64,000 nucleotides of DNA from Curvularia sp. ZM96 (Eukaryota; Ascomycota; Dothideomycetes; Pleosporales; Pleosporaceae), in contig JAJGBQ010000005.1 in the NCBI GenBank assembly GCA_022457065.1, positions 2,542,001-2,606,000 of the forward strand, given 5' to 3'. This document shows, one piece after another, positions 58,577 to 64,000 of the stretch. The position numbers and the translations under genes are program-made. Positions within the stretch are counted from its first letter, which is position 1; every line of letters starts with the position of its first letter. The notes beneath the pieces are model-generated. The model did no database searches. It worked only from the letters and a program-made list of their open reading frames with translations, and was not told the DNA's origin.

Positions 58577-59705
58577 GATGATATCTTTTGTGATGAAGAA
58601 GCGTTGGTGTTGTTACTTCTGATTGCTGCAAGTACGCTCTGAGCAAGTTTGATCAAACCTGAATAGTTGGCACGCTTCTAGGAACACGCGAATATAAGCA
58701 GTTAACCAGGCGAAAACCGCAAAGAGGATCTGGGACAAAGATGTTCAAAGTAGGGGAGTATGCAACGGAGCAACATGTGGACAAGGCATCTCTCGCCTTT
58801 ACACCTTTTCACGGCAGCTGCGTTACATGGTTAGCGAACCATATTTCAAAGCGATATGGCACATGCAGTCCTCGTCATCGCAAATCAAGTCGGTACCCGC
58901 AGCCGACTTGACACGCCCCTCCCCCCTCCATCCCTTGTGCTTCGAGTCCCCGAGGAAACAAGCATCCGCCAACCAGCACATGGCCCACTAAGCACAGTAC
59001 GCCATGGCTGCTTTGTCAAAAGCTTATCACTTCCACACGCAGCGGTAGTCCGCGGGATAAATGTGGCTCCTGGCACTGGAACATCGGTGGCCACCGGCGA
59101 AGCAGAGACGAACAGCAGTGTCGGCTCGAGGTGATTGGAACCAAACACTGCAGAAAACAGCCCGCTGTGACATCATTTGGCACGATGACTGAGAGCGGCA
59201 ACTAAATTAGCGCGGAAGCTTGGCTGTGCACGTGTGGGGCATTGATGTCATCCTCTGATATCGTGTTTGACTTGTTGCGCGGATTTGACTGCACAATCGT
59301 CGAGAATGGCGGGTAAAAGCAAATCGTTAGCGGCTAGTATTACGTTGCTCAAGACGCACAGACTTGCAAAGGGTTGAGAGTAATCCAGATACCAGCCTTT
59401 AATGGACGCTGATGTTGATAATCTTTTCGCGTGACGACACAAGGCCACATTACAGCCATACAGACATTAGTAGTATAGACAGTTTATGCATGTATTGCTG
59501 ACTAGCCGTAGGCCCTATCATTTTTGCTACCATTCTGTTATCACATGTCTTTGTGATGCTGGGTATCAACGCCTAGGATGCAGAACATCGTGACTGGGTG
59601 TAGCTGCCTCACAACAACAACCAGGCGTTTAGCCAGTAAGTGTGAATGTCGATGAACTCGATATACATATAGTACACACATGCTTATAGCACGTGGGGTC
59701 GAAAT
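58577..59705. other. intergenic region
   Basis: About 1.1 kb between two minus-strand genes. No gene, RNA or repeat is supportable. Confidence 0.5.
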
Positions 59706-61067
59706 CTAATGCACCATCGTCTCGAGCGTACCAACTGGTCGCTCAACGATATCTATGCATCCATCCACAATGCTCTTCCTCGCCTCTTCCGAGCTGACGT
59801 TCTGTCCGCCCAGGTATAGCAGCCAGACCAAGCGACTGACTCTCTCGTCTTGCACATTTCCTAGCCACGTGGGCTTGCCCATCTTTTCTTGCTTCTCACC
59901 CTTCACTACAGGCTGATACAAAGCGCCAAGGGTTCCATTCTTGCTCCGTGTCAAGATGATAACACTGCCCTTGGGCGCTTTGCCCTTGCCCTGGAACATG
60001 TTGCGGAACTCCTTCATGGCCAGACCAAAACCCTCGTCCTGGAACTCACCTTCCTCGACTGGCTTGGGAAGGGCAATAGTCTTATTCTCGGCTGCCTGCT
60101 GCCTGAGCAGATCGGCCTGCTTGCGACGTACCTCATCCGTCCGGGATGCAATACCACGCATCCACCCGTCCTGGAGATGCTTGAAATCTGTGCCTCGGCA
60201 AGGGACAACGCGGAAAGCCATGTCAACACCTCCTGTGTCGTGGTTGGCAAGGATAGCCTCCCAAATCTTATTGCTCTTGTCTGCGTCCAGAAGTGACTCG
60301 CGGAGAGCTTTCTTTTCCTCTGGAATCAGCGCTGAAGCTGTGGGATTGACAGTGTTGATGAGGTGGTTTTGCAGAGTGGATAGATCGGCCGTCTTGACAT
60401 AAAGGCCAACGACGTACACTTGGACCCGTAGAAACGAGACCTTCCTGATACCCAGACCCAGCAATGTATATTCGGCGTCGCTGCTCACGTGTTCCGGACC
60501 GGCGGTATCTGTAGGCAATCGAATGGTGCGAGGAAAGTAAGGTACATAAGATGTGCCTGTCTCGACGAGCTCAATGGCATCTGGATGAGATGGTTGAGGG
60601 TTGTCCGTGTCATGTGGTGCAGCAATGATCTTGTCACCTGCTGCCACAACAATCTTCTTGCCCTGAAACTCGTCGGCTGCCTTTTTAGGGGCATCTGTCT
60701 TGGTGGGCGGACCCAGTACCAAGTCTGCTGCGGATCGGCTGGGGCTCTCTTCTTTGTTGCTATCGAGTGGCACATCCCATAACCGCACAAGGAATATGGG
60801 GGCAATCATGGATAGAGCCGCCCCGAGAGCCAGCCAATTGCGCCTGCGCAAGAGAGCTGCACGGCGAATGGCTTCGGCGCGGTGTACAGAAACGAAGTCC
60901 TCATCTGGGCGGGGGCCCTTGGGACGGGCGCCTTGTCGGAGTACAGCTTCGAAGTCTGAATTGGGCGAGCGTGAGTTATGTCGAGCCTGAAGACGACCGC
61001 GAAGCGGCGCCGGCGTATTCACATAGCGGAATACCGGACGCCTCGCAGCGAATCGTAGGGCGCTCAT
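59706..61067 (-). CDS. AIM18: AIM18/AIM46-like mitochondrial chalcone-isomerase-fold protein
   Basis: A single-exon gene of 453 residues. The Arg-rich N-terminus (MSALRFAARRPVFRYVNT) is a mitochondrial presequence, followed by a membrane span at about 77-94 (WLALGAALSMIAPIFLV). From about residue 165 comes the chalcone-isomerase-like domain: FPRTIRLP, LLGLGIRKVSFLRVQVYVVGLYV with the conserved core arginine, then DMAFRVVPCRGTDFKHLQDGW and the C-terminal block GSVIILTRSKNGTLGALYQ. Yeast Aim18 and Aim46 are inner-membrane proteins of this fold that bind heme and are not true isomerases. An insert of about 60 residues separates the two halves of the domain. It is divergent from NSE3, with 189 bp between starts. 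Confidence 0.9.
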   Translation of the reverse strand: MSALRFAARRPVFRYVNTPAPLRGRLQARHNSRSPNSDFEAVLRQGARPKGPRPDEDFVSVHRAEAIRRAALLRRRNWLALGAALSMIAPIFLVRLWDVPLDSNKEESPSRSAADLVLGPPTKTDAPKKAADEFQGKKIVVAAGDKIIAAPHDTDNPQPSHPDAIELVETGTSYVPYFPRTIRLPTDTAGPEHVSSDAEYTLLGLGIRKVSFLRVQVYVVGLYVKTADLSTLQNHLINTVNPTASALIPEEKKALRESLLDADKSNKIWEAILANHDTGGVDMAFRVVPCRGTDFKHLQDGWMRGIASRTDEVRRKQADLLRQQAAENKTIALPKPVEEGEFQDEGFGLAMKEFRNMFQGKGKAPKGSVIILTRSKNGTLGALYQPVVKGEKQEKMGKPTWLGNVQDERVSRLVWLLYLGGQNVSSEEARKSIVDGCIDIVERPVGTLETMVH

Positions 61068-61256
61068 GGCGAATGAGGGCGTGGGTGCAGAGAGGTTTCA
61101 ATGCAGTGCAGACCGCAAAGCCCGAGAGGCGCTTGGGCCATGGTTCGGCTCGATGACGCGCTTCCTTTCAGCCCTACGGCCCGGAGTTGGACAATTTAGG
61201 GTCAGACACGAACGTCTCGCGTCCTCTGAATACGCCCGCACGTGCTCAACCGCAGA

Positions 61257-62236
61257 ATGGCTTCTCGAAGAGCCAGATATGAGCAGGACCACGACATGAT
61301 GGACGCGTCCGACGACGACCAAGCGGGCGACAATGGCGGTATTGAAAGCGTAGAACACATGGCCAAAGCCCTTGTCCGGTACGCGTTATCGTGTGAACAT
61401 GCACGCAGGCCTATCAAGCGGCAAGACATCAATGAAAAAGGTCTGCACTTGCACTGCCCGCCTGCTCTTGTGGACATCTAGACTGCCCAGGCTAACAGCT
61501 GCAGTCCTTGGCTCTCACACTCGCCTGTTCAAACAAGTCTTTGCGCAGGCCAACAGCCAGCTCATGGATGTCTTTGGAATGCAGCTGGTCGAGTTGCCCA
61601 AGGCTGAAAGGGTGACATTACGGCAGAAGCGCGGTACGCATTCCAGACTGCCTAACGCTATTGTGTCGTGTGTTATCTTGTCTGACCACCATTCCAGCCG
61701 CAGCCACAGCATCTTTGGCGTCCGACTCTCAGGCAAAGTCGACTAGTGTATGGGTCTTGCAGAGTGTCTTGCCCAGCGAGTACCGCATACCTGAAATCAT
61801 CGGTCCTTCACGACCACTTGAAGATGGCTTGGTGAACAAGGAAGACGCCTATGTTGGTCTGTATACTCTAACGATTGCTCTCATCACTATTTCCGGGGGC
61901 ATAATACCAGAAGGCAAGCTCGACCGCGCCCTCAGGCGCATGAATGCCGAACAAACCACACCTGTGGGTACCAAGGACAAGGCCCTGGCCACCATGATCA
62001 AGGACGGATACATTGTCCGTGTCAAGGAAACCTCGGGTGCCGGCGACGAGACTGTCGACTACATTGTCGGACCGAGAGGCAAGGTTGAGGTTGGCCGTGA
62101 TGGCGTTGCCCAGTTTATTCGAGCAATGCATGGTCAGGTCGAGGATGAGGACGAACTAGAGCGGCGTATTCAGAGGACCCTGAATGTAGCTGATGCCCAT
62201 AGCAACAGTGCGCCTGCGGCCGACGCGCAGTCATGA
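61257..62236 (+). CDS. NSE3: Smc5-Smc6 complex subunit NSE3 (MAGE family)
   Basis: Three exons, 61257-61440, 61505-61633 and 61698-62236, give 283 residues. The first donor is GTCTGC, non-consensus, but the join restores the MAGE pattern RRPIKRQDINEKVLGSHTR. MAGE-domain blocks include LFKQVFAQANSQLMDVFGMQLVELP, SVLPSEYRIPEIIGPS, GLYTLTIALITISGGIIPEGKLDRALRRM and a C-terminal winged helix with TMIKDGYIVRVKE. Nse3 forms a subcomplex with Nse1 and Nse4 that binds DNA and bridges the Smc5-Smc6 arms, acting in recombination repair in the nucleus. The N-terminus is acidic. It shares a very short promoter with AIM18. Confidence 0.93.
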
Positions 62237-62502
62237 GTCGTTAGGTGAGTGTTATCACATGGGATGACCATAGAGCCATCAACTACCCCCCAATATACAA
62301 GAGGATCTTGATGGTATGCTTCGAAAATCAGCAGAACACCTTGTCTTCAAGATAAAGATGTGCAGAATAACTTCTTCACATCTTACACAAAAACGCATTC
62401 AGTGCTATGATTCAACAGAGCTTTCATCTGTTTATTGGTATCCAAGAAATTTTGGCCAGCATATGGCTACTTCAGTTACTCGCTTGCTGCACAGGTATCC
62501 CG

Positions 62503-64000
62503 TCATGTTTTTACACTCTCCACCCAACCTTCCCGGTTCCGCTCAACTTTGGACATGTCTCCGCCAGACAACTCTTTTGCCAAACCGTCTTTTGCCCCTC
62601 TCCGCCGTGCGCGCTCACGCACAGATTGCTCGTCCTTTTCGCATTCCTTGATTGCCTCCACCACCTCTAGCTCCTCAAACCGTGCATCTTGTAGATTGAG
62701 CTTTTGCCATTGTGGGTGCTTTTGGCAACGCTTTTTCAGACATGCCGTCTCCTTGACCTCAATATCCATCAGATCCACGCCATTGCTTTCGGATACCGAC
62801 GAGATCTGCTCGTCCGTAGGCGAGAGCGTAGAATACTCAAAAACCGCTCGACCATGTCTGCTGTTCCGCCAGAGGAGGAATTCGGCGTCAGACCAACTCA
62901 ACCGTGAATCGTATCCGCAAAAGTCTTTGATCTTGATTTTTTCGCGGTCGGCAAGACGAACCGCTTGCTCTTTTGCCATACTGACAAACTTCTCCCGATC
63001 CTTGAGCACTTCTAGCCTATCTTTCAGCTGTAACTTTTCCTTGTGCAGAGCGGTTAAGCGCTCGGTTTCGGCAGCTGTCAGAACAAGGTCCTCGCCATTG
63101 GACGGGAAATTTGAACGCGACGGAGAGGCTGTCTGTGGAGGCGTAAGGACACCAGTTCCTAGGTTTTTAAACGCTTGTATGTTTGGTGATGCATCGACCA
63201 GTGCTTTGAGGTCTTTTGCGCGCAGTGTACCACCAAGTGGTGTTGGCTCTTCCTCCTCCATTCCATCGCCATCTGTTTTCTTTTTCTTCCTTTGCTTTTC
63301 TCGCGCACCCTTTGCACCCGCTGTCCGTTGTAACTGTTCTGACATGAAGAGAAGACCGCACTCATCCGAACAATACTTGCTTTCCTTGCCTTTTGTTAGA
63401 CGTGCAGGTTTCCGGCAGCCGTCTCGTCTACACATGGGCTTCCATGTAGTATGTCCTCTCCCGTTCTCTTCGCAGAGTGGACAAATAAATCTGTCAACCA
63501 ACTCCTCGTCGGCCTGCTTCATATTGACACAGTCGCCATGGAACCAGTCGTCGCAGCCACCATCACAGCCAATCATCCATTTATGATTGTCCGGTTTCTT
63601 GCAAAGGCAGTACAAGTTATGGTCTTCTGACGAGTCACCATCGTCGTCTGAAGCGTGGACTTGCGACGAGTTGTCGGGCGCAGGCGAAGATTCGAGGGCA
63701 GGGGTGCCGGATTGTGAGCTTTTCTTGAACCCCCTTGGGGGTGGCTTGGATGCGCGTGAGGTGGGTGTGACTGAACGTGTGGCGCCGTCCTCGGTCTCGA
63801 CCTTACGCTTTTTGTTAGGCTTTGACGTCTTTGCAGTGCCCTTCTTCCTAATACCCGATGCTGACGCGGGAGCTGGTCGCTTCTTGGTCGACACAGCAGC
63901 AGGCTTGGAATCACTAGGCGACTGGACACCATCCGCCGCGGTCTGATTCCTTCTTCGCAGCCCAAGATCGCTCTGCTTTGCAATCTCGAGCGCTTTCAGT
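62503..64000 (-). CDS. SPP1: COMPASS subunit SPP1 (PHD finger), 5' part beyond the window
   Basis: The frame is open to the right edge, so the start lies outside; 498 codons are visible. After a Lys/Ser/Pro-rich N-terminal region comes a PHD finger, YCLCKKPDNHKWMIGCDG to FICPLC, with Cys4-His-Cys3 ligands and the acidic and aromatic residues expected for H3K4me3 reading. A second cysteine cluster follows (CRRDGCRKPAR, SKYCSDECG), also typical of Spp1/CXXC1. A coiled coil (LTALHKEKLQLKDRLEVLKD) and CLKKRCQKHPQWQKL close the C-terminus. Spp1 is part of the Set1/COMPASS H3K4 methyltransferase. A GTG at 63894 is not the start. It converges with NSE3, 266 bp apart. Confidence 0.93.
   Translation of the reverse strand, partial: LKALEIAKQSDLGLRRRNQTAADGVQSPSDSKPAAVSTKKRPAPASASGIRKKGTAKTSKPNKKRKVETEDGATRSVTPTSRASKPPPRGFKKSSQSGTPALESSPAPDNSSQVHASDDDGDSSEDHNLYCLCKKPDNHKWMIGCDGGCDDWFHGDCVNMKQADEELVDRFICPLCEENGRGHTTWKPMCRRDGCRKPARLTKGKESKYCSDECGLLFMSEQLQRTAGAKGAREKQRKKKKTDGDGMEEEEPTPLGGTLRAKDLKALVDASPNIQAFKNLGTGVLTPPQTASPSRSNFPSNGEDLVLTAAETERLTALHKEKLQLKDRLEVLKDREKFVSMAKEQAVRLADREKIKIKDFCGYDSRLSWSDAEFLLWRNSRHGRAVFEYSTLSPTDEQISSVSESNGVDLMDIEVKETACLKKRCQKHPQWQKLNLQDARFEELEVVEAIKECEKDEQSVRERARRRGAKDGLAKELSGGDMSKVERNREGWVESVKT

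Noticed and set aside
63892..63894. GTG as start of the SPP1-like gene
   Set aside because: The frame continues open to the window edge and upstream residues look coding, so the true start lies outside.

Overview
This window is nuclear DNA of a filamentous ascomycete, most likely a Dothideomycete (Pleosporales-like). The basis is short GT-AG introns (mostly 48-80 bp) and families typical of that group: Zn2Cys6 regulators, an AA9 lytic polysaccharide monooxygenase, a cyanovirin-N homology protein, a YPP1-like TPR protein and a small secreted cysteine-rich protein. Genes lie on both strands and nothing resembles an operon. I found no rRNA, convincing tRNA, CRISPR array or intact transposon. All exon boundaries were read by eye from splice sites, frame and family conservation. 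No search was run.

Layout. From 2.0 to 23.6 kb the window is gene-dense: a BAR-domain protein, a Zn2Cys6 regulator, VPS45, an NAD-binding epimerase-like protein, a DUF1330-like protein, a second protein with an internal Zn2Cys6-like motif, an unknown protein, RIX1, a YPP1-like TPR protein and an F-box-like protein. From 23.6 to 31.1 kb it is gene-poor, holding only a CVNH protein and a secreted cysteine-rich protein interrupted by an in-frame stop. From 31 to 44 kb it is dense again: RLP24, PAM18/TIM14, AA9 LPMO, a multi-pass membrane protein, L-rhamnose mutarotase, CLU1 and a mitochondrial-type AAA-like ATPase. From 44 to 54 kb it is mostly noncoding and repeat-bearing, with a predicted 187-residue Cys/His-rich protein and a possible 31-codon ORF. 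The right end carries ARPC5, a four-span membrane protein, AIM18, NSE3 and a 5'-truncated SPP1 running off the edge.

Most recognised genes are housekeeping: membrane traffic (VPS45, YPP1-like, BAR, ARPC5), 60S ribosome assembly (RIX1, RLP24), mitochondria (PAM18, CLU1, AIM18, the AAA-like protein) and chromatin or genome maintenance (NSE3, SPP1). Three divergent pairs share short upstream regions: VPS45/epimerase, RIX1/YPP1-like and AIM18/NSE3. Accessory, possibly host-interaction genes (CVNH, secreted Cys-rich protein, AA9) sit in or next to the gene-poor segment. I see no clear multi-gene novel system. The most unusual material is the interrupted secreted protein, the Cys/His-rich gene framed by diverged direct repeats, and the long repeat-rich intergenic region at 46.4-52.9 kb.
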